Part shown: one piece after another, positions 34,401-46,031 of the stretch
How positions within the stretch are numbered: the stretch's first letter is position 1
How the letters are laid out: each line of letters starts with the position of its first letter
Assembly: GCA_016648135.1 (NCBI GenBank)
Contig: JADDOH010003938.1
Location: 1-64,000 of the forward strand
Reading direction: 5' to 3'
Length of the DNA: 64,000 bases
From: Agrypnia vestita
Taxonomy: Eukaryota > Arthropoda > Insecta > Trichoptera > Phryganeidae
Notes under the pieces: model-generated
Told to the model about the DNA's origin: nothing
What the model saw: the letters and a program-made list of their open reading frames with translations, nothing else
Database searches by the model: none
Translations under genes and position numbers: made by a program

Positions 34401-37139
34401 TTTTCTCGTTCTTCTCTGCTATGCTTAGCTTGTTGACTAGTGCAATTGTACACATTGTCTGAAATAATTTTATTCAGTTCAATTATCTTTAATAAAACAT
34501 TATTAAAAAAATGTGAATTTTAACTGCAAATATTTTTTTCGGAATTGAGAACAATAAATATGTCAATATCGTGTATGTTAATAATAGAAATGTTGCTATC
34601 TTTGTATCAGCATAATATGTAAATATTGTATTTGTTTTCGAAATGATTTCTTGAGATATGCAAAAAATGCTGTTATTTATCACAAAATTAATAATTAATT
34701 AATTAATTTTTGTGATTTTTTTCATTTCTACGATTTTTGAGGAATTTTGGAATCACGATTCTTTTCTTGTACCCTGAAGCCATGTATTCATTAGGGGACA
34801 AATCGCGAAACATCCCGCACGGCATGTCGCATCAACATCTACGCTCATGTTTCGGGGACAATGACGCGGTCATTTGACGTGTACACACCGGGACTCGCAT
34901 ATCACTTGTCGCCCGATGAGGTTATATTGACAGCTGCGTATCTATTTACACTTGCCGCCCGATGAGGTTAGGATGACAGCTGCGTATCTATTTATTTTAA
35001 TGAGTTTATCGAAACGTGAGAGGGGAAAAAGGTGGTAGGTGCGAAATTATTTACTGCAAAGAGAAAGAAGGATGGATATTCTATGCGATCTTCGAATGTC
35101 TGACGGATCTTTTGTCAATTTCACTCGAATGACAACAACTGATTTTGACAATTTATTACAAATAGTCGGGCCTTCCATAGCCAAGCAAGACATATTAAGG
35201 AACGTTGTTGGCCCTCACATCATTTTATTTTTATATTCACTGTTTGAAGTGTCCCACAAAATTGTATGGCGATGAGTTCGGCAATTGAGGAGAACAATAA
35301 TTTCGTTTCCCCACGTTAATGTCAGTTGACAGATACAACGAATGCGCATTCACTTGTAAACATACCACGTGATACTAACGCGCAGTCCGATGTCCCCGTG
35401 AGCCCGCTCGAGTACCGTGCGCATGGCAACATTTCCGAGGCACGTAGAAATGCCCTGCTATGTTGTGCGCGATGTTGCAGAACAGTGTGCAATGTTGCAA
35501 CGTCACGTAGATTCTATGCCGCGCGTGATGTTGAGAGATAATTTATCCCCTAGTGAATACAAGGCTTGAATTTCAAATTAACGAGGTTCTATTATAATAT
35601 TATATAGTTAGGTACTAAGAAAATCTGGGTCGTCTTAACTTTTATAGGTATAACACCTTAAAAATACATACAGTGAAACTCAGTTAAAGCGGACCTTGGA
35701 AAGAAGGTCGATTTGACTGTTTTGTCAAAATTGAATTGATTGGACAAAAGTACAATGGGGAATGCGAAAAAAATTATAAATATTCTGATTGAAAAATAAA
35801 TGTCACCTAGAAGAGTTAGTGGTGTAACTACCCCAATACAGCAATACATACATACTTAATATTATTACATCTCTTATATAATACATATACAGGAAACCTT
35901 TTCCGTTTTGCATTGGGTCCTAATTTTTTTTAGTTGTGCCACTGGAACTGAAGGATATGGATAGCATATGTAAACATGAATACACCTTTTTTGCATACTA
36001 TGCCAAAACTATTTACATATTTAATTCAGCTTGTAATAATGAACAAATTTGATATTTACCTCATTTAGACAGTTGTTGCATCCAAATATAGCAGTGTATA
36101 TCATAAGTATGTACAGAAAAACCTGACCCAGCGAAAAATACAAGAAAAAATATTCATCCGTTGAAGGACTATGATTAAACATGAGTATTACTGCATTAAT
36201 CACATTGAATAGATAGAAGACAGTCGATATAAAGGCCAAATTCAAGACAGTAAGAATTTTTATTTTGAATGATAAATTCAATGCATCGACACAATCGCAG
36301 ATCTTGTCATAAATTTTTAAACAAATGTGTAATCTCTGAAGGGCATCTTCCTGATGTTCATCAATATAAGCATTATTCAAATGATTATTTAACGAGTAAT
36401 GATCAATTTTGCCGGTGTTTTTCCCATATTTCTTTACACATAAACATGTGCTCAATGAAAATTTTAATTGTTTGTTCAAAGCTTTTAAATTTTCGAAAAC
36501 AATGTTCACTAATGCCTTAAAAATTATTATAAATATGAAACTAATGACACACGGTATATACATGGCACATCCCACTTCGTAAGAAGGCATTATTGCAGAT
36601 CCGTACATAAAAAAAATGCTCATTAAAACAAATATTGAATGGAAGATGTAAAAAAATGCCACATTTAAGGAAAGATAAAATTTCATTTTTGAATAATCTC
36701 TCAGCTCTTGTAATTCTTTGAATGATTGATCCACGTCAGTAAAGTATTCGAGAACTCTGGCATCGAAATGTCGGGCTGCGATTCCTGCGTACAATAACAG
36801 AATCATCGAGATTAATCCTGCGCAAATGCAACACATGGCGCCAATCTGTTGCAAAATGGTAAATGAATTATCAGCAACCAATGACATCTCGCCAGTTATT
36901 ACTATTTTTAATACACAGAAGGAATACCACGTAAAACCACCAATGGTGACCGTAAGGGATGGATAATGAAAAACCGCCTTTGAATTCCCAGGTTCTATTT
37001 TGATATTATAAGGGGTAATTCCAAAAATCAGAGCGAGGAATCTCACACTGCCGAGGCCTTCCAAAAAAGTATGTGCATAAAAAAACTTGTGAATTATCTT
37101 GTTTTTTAAACTATCAATTTTTTTTTCAAATTTATTCAT
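31466..37139 (-). CDS. Gustatory receptor D (four exons, intact, 450 aa)
   Basis: Gustatory receptor at the upstream end of the array. Exons on the minus strand: 37139-36060, 34458-34390, 33003-32914, 31579-31466 (360, 23, 30 and 37 codons plus stop TAA). All introns are phase 0 with GT..AG borders. Exon 1 begins MNKFEKKIDSLK, shares PYNIKIEPGNSKAV with gene A, and holds LHICLKIYDKICDCVDALN. Exon 2 has IALVNKLSI, exon 3 RRPVFSACGFFNIDNS, and exon 4 T420-YLIIII-Q427-F428 then SMTFLG and a 16-residue tail. Intron 1 contains a PIF/Harbinger element inserted in a pogo-like MITE, intron 2 holds SINE-like and Penelope-tail-like repeats, and intron 3 holds a 470-bp repeat with its own open frame. 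The frame is open throughout. Expression and ligand cannot be told. Confidence 0.92.
31751..32220. repeat. Repeat R2, copy 2, in receptor D intron 3
   Basis: Terminal inverted repeats with TAAATTGGCGTGCG at both ends. It keeps a 106-codon plus-strand frame (31933-32253) that the other copies have lost or changed. No protein family is recognisable, so I do not call it a gene. Confidence 0.82.
32386..32480. repeat. GACA/GTCT microsatellite pair
   Basis: AGACAGACAGACAGCC at 32386-32401 and GTCTGTCTGTCTGTAAC near 32450-32466 face each other in inverted orientation. Shares flanking text with 29500-29640. In receptor D intron 3. Confidence 0.6.
33488..33690 (-). mobile_element. Penelope-tail-like repeat in receptor D intron 2
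   Basis: On the minus strand, GATGATGGACCCTGCAATGT, then GATCCGAAACGTAGCCAGAG, then a segment that recurs at 39990-40160 (minus) and 44995-45125 (plus). The CCGAAACGT string with flanking hairpin text is typical of the ends of Penelope-type elements. Confidence 0.5.
33830..34066 (-). mobile_element. tRNA-derived SINE-like element in receptor D intron 2
   Basis: Minus strand reads GCTTGTTGGTGTAGTAGTTA (A-box-like), then GTGGTTTGAGCCCCATTCC (B-box-like), then a body with AATACTGATGCAACACC and ACAGCGGAAGTAT. Body pieces recur near 11700, 32760 and 44520-44600. Confidence 0.6.
34530..35600. mobile_element. P1 pogo-like MITE interrupted by a Harbinger element
   Basis: AATAGAAATGTTGCTATCTTTG, CATTTCTACGATTTTTGAGG and CTTGTACCC on the left, then TTTCAAATTAACGAGGTTCTA on the right, match P1 copies in order once the 34778-35566 insertion is removed. 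The left terminal repeat is missing. Lies in receptor D intron 1. Confidence 0.78.
34778..35566 (+). mobile_element. PIF/Harbinger element, 789 bp, internally deleted
   Basis: Terminal inverted repeats AGCCATGTATTCATTAGGGG and (right, reverse complement) AGCCTTGTATTCACTAGGGG, flanked by TGA on both sides (34775-34777 and 35567-35569), consistent with a 3-bp target duplication. The plus-strand frame 35039-35275 contains FTRMTTTDFDNLLQIVGPSI, a start-of-domain motif typical of HARBI1-like nucleases, then loses homology. A 46-bp internal duplication lies at 34905-34996. Confidence 0.88.
35671..35740. mobile_element. Solo pogo-like left end in receptor D intron 1
   Basis: TACAGTGAAACTCAGTTAAA followed by GCGGACCTTGG resembles the terminal repeat of a mariner/pogo-type element. 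No right end seen. Confidence 0.4.
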
Positions 37140-38268
37140 TCTGATTGTGAGAAGTATTTACTTTGAATTAGCTGTACTGACAGCACAACTGGATAGTCTG
37201 CTATTGAAAATATATCTATGTGTGTTTCAAAACATTCAGGGACTCACCAATAATTAATGAATGCTTAGGGCTGGAGTTTGGGGTGGGATGTGAACAGAGT
37301 GTGGGGTAATGGGGATAATTTTAATACAGGATGTAACAAAATAACCTTATAATATAATATAGAAGCGAAATATTGTTTAAATAATCTTTTTGTAATATTA
37401 TGATAAATTATAGTAGTCTCACAGAGAGAAAGCTATGTGTATGAGAAATGTGTGTGGTAGTTTTATGTACGAAGGCCCAGGGCTTACAATCTGTATGAGC
37501 TGGCCTAAGTTAATGATCACTCTACACAACAACATTCACCAATTCCATTGTAAGAATATCCACACATTATTAAATATATTTGTTTCAAATCTGAAAACCT
37601 TCCGCATATTTGATGGGACTATACTATACTAGAGACATCCGTAGTTCTCCTCATGAAATAGTATGCATAGACTTTGCAGCAGGTAACATGTATTTTGTGC
37701 TCGTTTGAGTAAATATATTTTGTTGCAGGGCTATGATGAGCCGATGATTCCTCAAACCCTCATGAGAGTGATACTTACTTTTGAATAAAAATTTTATATA
37801 TGTAATTATATCTAAAGCAAAAATGTATATATTAGGAAATATAAAAATTATTGTGTTACCTACTTTAAGATAAAAAAAAGGACTTCTTCAACATTCTAAA
37901 CAAGGACCTCTGACGGTGCAGTTCACATGGGCAGGAGTGCACAGAAGAGAGGATGATTGAAGAACCTCAAAGGTATATAAGTCAACTATAGCTGGCAATA
38001 CTTCCAAAAAGAAAAATCATGGCATCAGGTGGCTACCGGTCTAAGCGGAACTGACCTGAAGTAAACAGGCAAGAAAGTAGATGTGATTTGAGGCAACTAA
38101 TTACAAAGTAATGTTTTATAATTAAACAATTATAAAAAAAAAGTGTTTCGGCCCGCGTCTACAAATGAGATAATCTGAGACATAGAGTATTCTCCTATGA
38201 GATTCTTTGGAGACATCTCGGCTTTCGAAGTCCATTGTATTCTATAACTACCTATATCTGGAATGTGA
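37140..38268. other. 5' flank of receptor D and spacer
   Basis: Should include the receptor D promoter. Nothing definite recognised. The 37890-38070 part is less AT-rich and may be LINE-derived, but no motif is clear. Confidence 0.35.
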
Positions 38269-38716
38269 CCACTATAAATTGGCATGCGAAGGGGGGCGTC
38301 CCTGTCGCGTAACAAAAGTTGCCAGGGTGTAAATTTATTACACAATACATAATGTACAGAATATCCGGTGACCGGTGTCGTAGCCTTTAACAGAAATTTG
38401 GTCGGGCAGCACTAAAGAAACCTGGCAGTGATGGCGGCTGTTCTATCTGTCAAACTGTCAGACGGTAATATCGGTCCATTATTTGCTTTCTCAGCTTCGC
38501 AAAACTTTAATACTTCATTGGCAATTGTTCTTGCACCATCCCGGACTGTTTAGGATGTTTTGGACATAATAATTCAGTGTATATTGGTAATCAAGATGTC
38601 ACAACTCCCGAGAAATACAAAACTGAATTGAATGACAGGGCGACGGGTTACCGCCGGGTGCGGGCGGGGCGGGTTTTAGTTTGAAATTCGCCGCACGCCA
38701 ATTTACGTTGGATAAG
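38269..38716. repeat. Repeat R2, copy 3
   Basis: Same orientation and blocks as 23891 and 31751. Left ATAAATTGGCATGCG, right complement GTAAATTGGCGTGCG. Very similar to copy 1 through the TGTCAGACGGTAATATCGGT block. Confidence 0.82.
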
Positions 38717-39470
38717 CAATATACATATCATATCCAATCTCTGAGACTTGGTGTGTATGTATGAATCTCGCTACCCACTTCATTCTTGCTGTAAAATTGT
38801 AAATCTGTAAATCTGGCTGTAAAATTAATTATTTATTTCAAATTAAATAACTTTTGTTTGTCCAAATGTTCATATTAAATAATTGTGAGTATCTGTGGCA
38901 TTTGATATTTGTGCACATAGTGTCGCTTTTAAATTGAACATCCTGTGCATAGGTTTCAGTGTTTGTCATTTTCAAACAAGTCTAAATATACGTATTTTGA
39001 TTTAAAAAAAATTATTAAATTATGGCTGGTTGGGACACCTTTGGAAAGTTAATAAATTTATTTCCACAAAACCTTTAAACCACATCCAAGCAATATTTTA
39101 TCTGTCCATTTTTTAAATGGTGAACAAAAGTACACATTTTTAAAAATGCATAGAAATACACAATACCATCACATTGATTAGAAGGATTTGATACATTACC
39201 TGTCCATTAAATAAATACTCAATTATTATGAAATGTTTCAAGGGCAGATACCTATATTGATTGATATTTTAAATGGACTAATTGTGTAATATCAAATTGT
39301 TATTAAACATCATCAAATAAATAGATATTTGTAGAACTAATTACTTAAAAAGTTTAAATGGAATAATAGTGTAGTATCAAATTGTTAATTCATTATTTTA
39401 AAAGTTTACATATAAGTTTCGTAATATTTTTTCACTGTAATCATAATAAAGTAAGACCTCCATATGCAAA
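38717..39470. other. AT-rich gene-free stretch
   Basis: No gene or recognisable element. Confidence 0.4.
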
Positions 39471-39840
39471 CATTCAAACAAACAAACTTCTGTTTGACTT
39501 TGCCCAGCCCATCCTTGTTTATTGAAATATCATTTAGCCAGTAGTCTTCTTCCAAACGGAGATAATGGAAATCCTCAATTTCTAGTAATCTTTCAACGAA
39601 TGCTTTATCTTACATTGAAGTCATTAGAGACTGACAACCGTGCTTCTCGAATGACCGTTCGGCTAGACGTCTGGGAATTGTGTCTTTTGGTACTTTGAAC
39701 TGTAATACAACATGTCAAAATGAGAGATGCTTCTTCCTCACCTCTTCAACTGCATTGACCCAGGTTTCATCACTGTAGACCTGATAGTCTCGACTCCCCA
39801 GAACTCTATTGAACATTTAGGGAATGTTGGTGCAAGACAT
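39471..39840 (-). pseudogene. Transposase fragments (pogo/IS630-type)
   Basis: Minus strand reads DYQVYSDETWVNAVEE (a DDE-type catalytic motif with D-E-T-W-V-N), then LQFKVPKDTIPRRLAER and DKAFVERLLEIEDFHY, like the amino-terminal helix-turn-helix of pogo-type transposases. The order is unusual and a stop separates them, so this is a rearranged remnant. Confidence 0.45.
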
Positions 39841-39989
39841 TGTTGCAAACTAGATTATTGTTCAGTATATGCATTTTTAGGTGCTTGACCACAATTCTGG
39901 CATTTACGTCATGACCCCTCTCCCTCCCCTTCTTTCCTTGCCTACAGCTAATACAGTTGAAATCTACCTTTCAAACAGTGAAGTATGAG

Positions 39990-40160
39990 AATATTCTTAG
40001 GTTTTCATGGTTTCCATTCAGAATCGTGTTGTTTGGGGTATTATGCCGTGTTTTTACGAGCTTTCTGGCCGACATTTCGGATCCCATCGCAGGGTCCATC
40101 ATTAGTGGGTCAATGTGCAGTTGTAAGTAATGGTTATCTACTGACTTGAAATACATATTG
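39990..40160 (-). mobile_element. Penelope-tail-like repeat
   Basis: Minus strand encodes MMDPAMGSEMSARKLVKT and NGNHENLRIFS; at DNA level GATCCGAAATGTCGGCCAGA. The same order recurs at 33488-33690 (minus) and 44995-45125 (plus). Confidence 0.5.
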
Positions 40161-40570
40161 AGCTTTAAACTAACTTTTTGGTGATCGAATTCGTCGACCA
40201 GCGGGTCATTTCAGACCTGAAGAAAGGAACATTCTTAGTCGTGGTAAGTCGGCCATTTCATCTGTGTTCCTTTTCACTTAATTACAGTCCACAATCGTTC
40301 CGTACTTCTCTACACACTCAATTTCCCATATATACTTCCACTACCCCCATTTCTTTCTTGTTTCCCGGTTATTCGCATCGGGACCAATTATGAAAATTAA
40401 AATTTCTGAATATCTTGTTAATAAAATGCTCAAGGACAATTGCTAAATGCCAATGTAGATTGTCAATTGTTAACTGTTGTCAACTGACAGATTTTTTATG
40501 CTCACATTCATAGCTAACTTCATTGCATTTGCTAAAAAATTACAATATTTGAAGTTGAACAAAAGAAGTA

Positions 40571-41086
40571 CACAAAAATCCCTTTCATTCGAACCCCAAT
40601 AATTCAAATTCGCCATAATTCTAAATTTTTCAAACCGACAAGCTCCAAAATGTTAATTTCATAGTAATTCGAAATAATTTTTAGCTGCTTGCGCCATCAA
40701 ACAATACATTTCAGTTCACATAATTAGAAATTTTTTTGAAATCTGACAAAAAATTTTGATTTTATTCGTAAGTTAGAATAATATCGGGTTAGTACTTTAG
40801 TAATAGAAATGTCGCAATCTTTGTATTAGCATAAGAAATATTGTATTTTTTTACAATTTCTTAAATATGCAAAAAAAAACCTGATGTTTTTCACCAAATT
40901 AGTGGCTTTTTTCATGAGTTTTGCGATTTTTGGCGAATTTTGCAATTGCATCGCAATTTTTTTTATACCTTGAATTTCCAATTAACGGGGTTGTGCACAA
41001 TTCAAAATATTGTTAATTCGAAATTCAAGGTACCCAAAATGTTCTTTTTTGAGTCCCTTGAATTTCGAATTAACGATATTTTACTG
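40571..41086. mobile_element. P1 pogo-like MITE with a doubled right end
   Basis: Interior AATACATTTCAGTTCACAT and TTTTCATGAGTTTTGCG match P1. The right part reads CTTGAATTTCCAATTAACGG, then an inverted GTTAATTCGAAATTCAAGG, then again CTTGAATTTCGAATTAACG and TTTTACTG with flanking TA (41087-41088). Confidence 0.75.
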
Positions 41087-41319
41087 TATATTTTGAAAAA
41101 GATCTATATATTTGCATATCAATATCTCCCAACGGCACAAGCCCTCCCAAATTACAGTACCTAACGAAAATTTACCACCATATTTTGACAGAAATTACAT
41201 AAATTGAAAATATTATGCATTACCAAATTAAGATCTTTCTATATATCGAAGTAGTTACCACAGTGACTGTCACTTAAATAACACATTTTTTGTTATTTTT
41301 CTATTTGTGTTAGGACTAC

Positions 41320-42260
41320 GTCCCGTTGTTTCTGCTCCTGGTATATGGATGATCAACTGTCCCTCCAGTATATTTTTTGTTTATGCATGCACCTAATTCA
41401 GATCCGGCAACCGGGGGATTAGGGGATAACTATATCGGGCCCTAAAGTTGGCAGGGAATCCAAACAAAGAATGGTTGGGTAGCGACATTGATGCTGACTC
41501 AACAAGTCATGCACACTTCATCAAATCTACAGAATAATTTAGATCAAGCAAAGTTGTTTTCCTATTGTTGCCGTCATTGCTAGGCCTTGTAGTCGAGGAT
41601 CTCCTCGCTTTCCATTTGTATCTCCATCATTGGCGGGACATCTTCTCTGAGAGCAGGTCAATTCTAGAGGCGCAGCTCGTCCCACAAACATTGCAGGTTA
41701 AATTGTGTCTCTGTTGGTCGCTTTGACAAAGGGCGACAGCTTTTGTTCTGTTTAGAGTTTTTCTTGCTGCAGGTGTGCCATCTACTCTTTTGTCTGCCAA
41801 CCTTACATTCACCGCTGACTTTACCATAATGTATACTTATGCAATCCCATATGTATCACATATCCGGTCCAACACATTCTGGCCTAGTTATTAGGTCCTC
41901 AATAGGTTTGCAGTCTGAACGCTGTAGAACTGTCACATTGCTGCTATGATCACTCCAGTGAATTTACAATATGTGTCTGAGGAAGCGCTGTTAGAACAGT
42001 TCCAGACTGCGAATACATCTTCTATCACAATACTGCTAACTCATGTTAAACCAGGATGTCAAAAAATTAAGGTCACGATTCTGCAAACAAAGATAACGCA
42101 GCGTAAGCAACCTTGTGTAAGTGACAAAGAGGGAGTATAGGTAAAGGCCAGAAGACCAAGAACAGTAAACAGTACTCACTCATTACCAGCCTCCACAGCT
42201 GGCCGACTGCCCATCTCGGAGGATGATCCGCTGGGCGTGTTCTCAGTCTTACACTGTCAT
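41320..42260 (-). mobile_element. LINE remnant with zinc-finger-like carboxy end
   Basis: The minus frame 41827-41627 ends TCNVCGTSCASRIDL, like the CxxCGRxCxSRIGL tail found after the reverse transcriptase in several LINE families, preceded by ARKTLNRTKAVALC. The neighbouring GC-richer text (CCTAAAGTTGGCAGGG at 41440) recurs near 20143. No polymerase domain remains. Confidence 0.5.
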
Positions 42261-43050
42261 TTTACTTGTAAGAAATAAACAACAACACGCAATCGACAAA
42301 ATGTCTTTTATTCAATGACCTCACTATCCTTTCCCTAAATTTCGATACATTTGCTTTTTCTGATTTAAAGAATACAAGGATATATGTATTTTTTTAATGC
42401 TTCAATGGCCACGGGATCCAATTTGATATGTATAAAAGTTGGCAATTATAAAACAAGATTAGTTTTATCAAATCAATTTTATCTTTATATATTACATACA
42501 CATTTTATTTTGTGTGAAAATAGTTCTGTAGTATTTTCACAGAAAATATTGCTAATACAATGACAGTTGTTGAATTGTGAAACTAATCAATCACGTTACA
42601 AAGTAACAGAAGTATTTTCTAAACAATTATAAATCTGCATAATAATAATAAATGCCTTTTGTCTGTAATAAACCAGAATGTAAAATTTATGATTTCTTAA
42701 ACTATTCAAATTAAGAATATACCTACTTATTAAAAAATGATCTAATGCACATACCTTTCTTCAAATTGATGTATGTACAAAATGACATCATAAAAGTATG
42801 AATTATCTTATAAAATTACAGTTCGTTTAGTCATAGGCATTCAAGTCGCGATTAAATAGCTAGGTAAGTTCTTGGTTTTTTTTTTTTTTTTATGCAGGAC
42901 TGGACTTATTAATGAATAATAGATACTAAAATACATATCGGGGGAGGCAAATAAACAAATCAATAAAGCATAATTTAAAAAATTAATACTTTTTATAAAA
43001 AATTATATTCTCAAAGTCTTATAAGTATAATGTAGCATTAGAAGCTAGTC
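42261..43050. other. AT-rich gene-free stretch
   Basis: Includes a 17-base T run near 42874-42890. No gene recognised. Confidence 0.4.
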
Positions 43051-43670
43051 AAAAAATTCAAATACCTTGGGATGGAATTTTCTAGCGACGGGAGGCAGGA
43101 AAGTGAAATAGATAGAAGAATTGGTACTGCAGCCGGCCTTCTACTAACTCAGTATAGTGCGGTAATAAGAAAATCCTAGCTTAGTTTCAAGACAAAACTG
43201 ACTGTTTTTAAATCTGTGTACAGGCCCACCCTAATATATGGCCATCAAATTTGGATCCTGACAGAGAGTGACAGCAAGGATCCAGGCTGCTGATAAGTTT
43301 TCTAAGGGGGGAGCGGGAGTCACACTGATAGACAGAGTGAGAAGTGCCGACATAAGGCACATACTCGGCGTGGAACCCCTACCCCTACACATAGAAAAAT
43401 CACAATTGAGGTGGCTTGGACATGTGCTAAAAATGCCAGAGGAACGAATGTTAAGAAGAATCCTCCTGGCAACCCCGAAGGAAGACGGCCGGTGGGTCGC
43501 CCCATTCTAAGCTGGGAGAGGCAATACAAAAATGTATACGAAAAAAGAAAAGGTCTAGACTGGTTGACACATACAGAAGCAGCGCAAGACAGGGGAACAT
43601 GGAAACACTTTGTCGGGTCTTTGGACCCCGACCCTACTAGGACAAGGGGATGAAGATCAATAAAAATTAG
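43051..43670 (+). pseudogene. 3' part of a non-LTR retrotransposon ORF2
   Basis: Frames read FKYLGMEFSSDGRQESEIDR, then YRPTLIYGHQIWILTE, then VTLIDRVRSADIRHILGVEP, then SQLRWLGHVLKMPEERM, then RRPVGRPILSWERQY. This is the stretch following the reverse transcriptase in RTE-like LINEs. Frameshifts near 43275 and 43480 and no upstream polymerase motifs. The tail GACAAGGGGATGAAGAT matches the fragment at 26160-26275. Confidence 0.85.
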
Positions 43671-43882
43671 AGCAAGTGATCGAAGTGGATTTTGACCAAT
43701 GTTACCAACATCGGTTTATAAAGTAAACATTTAGTAAATGTTTTCACATAAAATAAAGCATTACATGTTTTAAACACATGTACCATACCATCTTCACATA
43801 TGTTTGGTTCTCCCCACCGCACCCCTTATACAGATCATTGTATTTTGTTTTTATAGGGCTTATCCTCTTATTGAACATTTTT

Positions 43883-44090
43883 GGCGGCCCTCGAAGCTCA
43901 GGGGCATGAGACTGGCTTCTCACACTGAGGGTTCGAATCCCGGTGAGGTCACAATTAATCTATGTAATTTACTCAGGCCTGGATGCTTTGTGATGTGTTT
44001 CGCTCCTGTAATAGGGCATCTTGGCCTATTACAATTAAACATAAATAATACAATTAAAAATAAAACAGAACAAAAAAAATTTGAAGTGGC
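43883..44090 (+). mobile_element. tRNA-derived SINE, copy 1
   Basis: Head GGCGGCCCTCG, a B box in GAGGGTTCGAATCCCGGTGA, then a body ATTTACTCAGGCCTGGATG and GCATCTTGGCCTATTAC with an A-rich tail. Two other copies are at 48123 and 60341. Confidence 0.85.
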
Positions 44091-44965
44091 TTATAATAGT
44101 TAAGACTCTGGACTTCCCAACAAATTCTTCAGCCTGGATGTCTACCTTCCGGGAACAATTGTGCTCAAAATTTCATTGATGAGACGCAGGTTCTAGATTT
44201 TTGGATGCATGGATTGAATTATTATGTTTCCGGGTTTTGAGGATTCATATTTCATCAAATTGTACAGAGCTGAACAAAACCCCTTCTTTAGGCGAGGGGA
44301 CTAGGAGACAGCGGAAGTATGTCTCCCCTTGTATATAAATATTCAAGATACATTTATAATGCAGTTTAAGTATTTATTCTTGAGTAATTAATTTCCCAAA
44401 TAAAAAAAAAAATTTTAGCTCTAGATGCTGTTTCATTAATTTTTTTTAAAAATTTCATTCCAAACCGAGTCTCTTCATTACTGCAGTATAACTGTGTCCT
44501 AAATATATAAAAGGTTGAACATTCATCCACTGTGACCCAAACTCCCCACGTAAAGAAGGGGATTAGTTAATCTCTACAATTTTATACTCAGTGGTGTAAT
44601 CACATTTTATAAAGTACAAATAAGGAATACAATTAAGTAAAGAAAAAAATCACCCCGATGTTCTATTTCTGTATTTCAATTTCGAGCATCGATACAAAAT
44701 GTGTAATATAAATGTTTTATTTTATAATTTTTATTTTATAATATTGCCACAAAGTCTGTAAATGAGTTTGAAATGAATTAACTACCATAACATATTATAA
44801 TATATGTAACTCATTACCTATATCATCAGTGATGCTTGTTAATTGCTAAAAATTAATAAAAAAATAACTTAAAATAATCATTTGAGACTGTAAATACTTA
44901 AATTAATCATATGAAAGGAAATTATACAATAAAATTACACAAAAAGATAATTAAACCTTGACCAG
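44091..44965. other. AT-rich stretch with SINE-body fragment
   Basis: At 44500-44600 the text ATCCACTGTGACCCAAAC and AATTTTATACTCAGTGGTG matches the body of the SINE-like element at 33830-34066. No gene. Confidence 0.4.
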
Positions 44966-45170
44966 TTAACTAATATACCTATGAATTATTGTGATGAATC
45001 TTCTGGTATGTGTTTTCTGAATCCGAAACGTCGGCCAAAAAAGTCGTAGAAACATGGTATAATACCCCAGAAAACACAAATCAGAACATTCCGAACGGGA
45101 GTGAAAACCTAAGAACATTCTTAACTGTGATGAACTATGTGATAATAAGTAGTTGTTGATGATATACAAT
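44966..45170 (+). mobile_element. Penelope-tail-like repeat, plus orientation
   Basis: AATCCGAAACGTCGGCCAAA, then a segment with GAACGGGAGTGAAAACCTAA. Opposite in orientation to the copies at 33488 and 39990. Confidence 0.5.
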
Positions 45171-46031
45171 GACGACCTTTAATGGATTTCAAAATGTTCC
45201 TAAAACATCTCTTAATCAGAAAAGAATGCAAAATATTTTTTTAACAAAATAAATAAAACATTCTTAGATATCGTAAATACAACACGACACGTGATGAACA
45301 TGTTTTCGTGATAACAAAACAAAAACTAGTAGATATTATCATTTTTGTATCGCACATACCTGATACATTTTACCGTGTACGCAGTGTCCCAATTATCTCT
45401 CTGAATTCTTATAAAAATAATTTTCTGATGAAATGACGTTGGACCCATAATAGTTTTATTTTCAAACAGAACATAATAAAACAAAATATGAAAATAATAT
45501 TTCTCTATAATCATTTAGACTTATATATTAATCATAATTAACTAATGTGAAATCAATAACAAGAATGATTAAAAACTATACCTAAAATTATGAAAAGTAT
45601 AATAAAATAAACTTCAACAGATAACAGTTTTTAGTAAATAAAATGTAAATAGTGTATAAATAAAAAATCAATAGAATTTTTTATTAAAGAGTTCTAATTA
45701 TAATATTATTTTAATTCTTTAAAATTTTCTGTCAGATTTTTTGACTAAATACGACAGTGGAAGGTACCACAATATATACATAATATATTCTTTATTTCAC
45801 TTTTCTAAAATTTTAGTTCCATAAATATTCAAAATAGTACAATATTATGCCTACATTTTTAAAACCTATCTAACAATATCCGTTTGAGAAACCAGGTTTT
45901 TTAAAACTTCGACTGAACCAAAGTGATACATGTGCATGTCACTTTGGTTCCGTCCTATAACGTATAATAAATATGATGCTATAACAAATGTTCTTCACTA
46001 TCTCAGACACATTTTTATAGAAATATACATA
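45171..46031. other. AT-rich stretch with a small perfect-arm hairpin
   Basis: At 45915-45950 GAACCAAAGTGA pairs exactly with TCACTTTGGTTC around TACATGTGCATG. Otherwise no gene recognised. Confidence 0.5.

Noticed and set aside
41627..41827. Independent zinc-finger gene
   Set aside because: The CxxC...SRIDL segment matches the tail of LINE ORF2 products and the rest is decayed.
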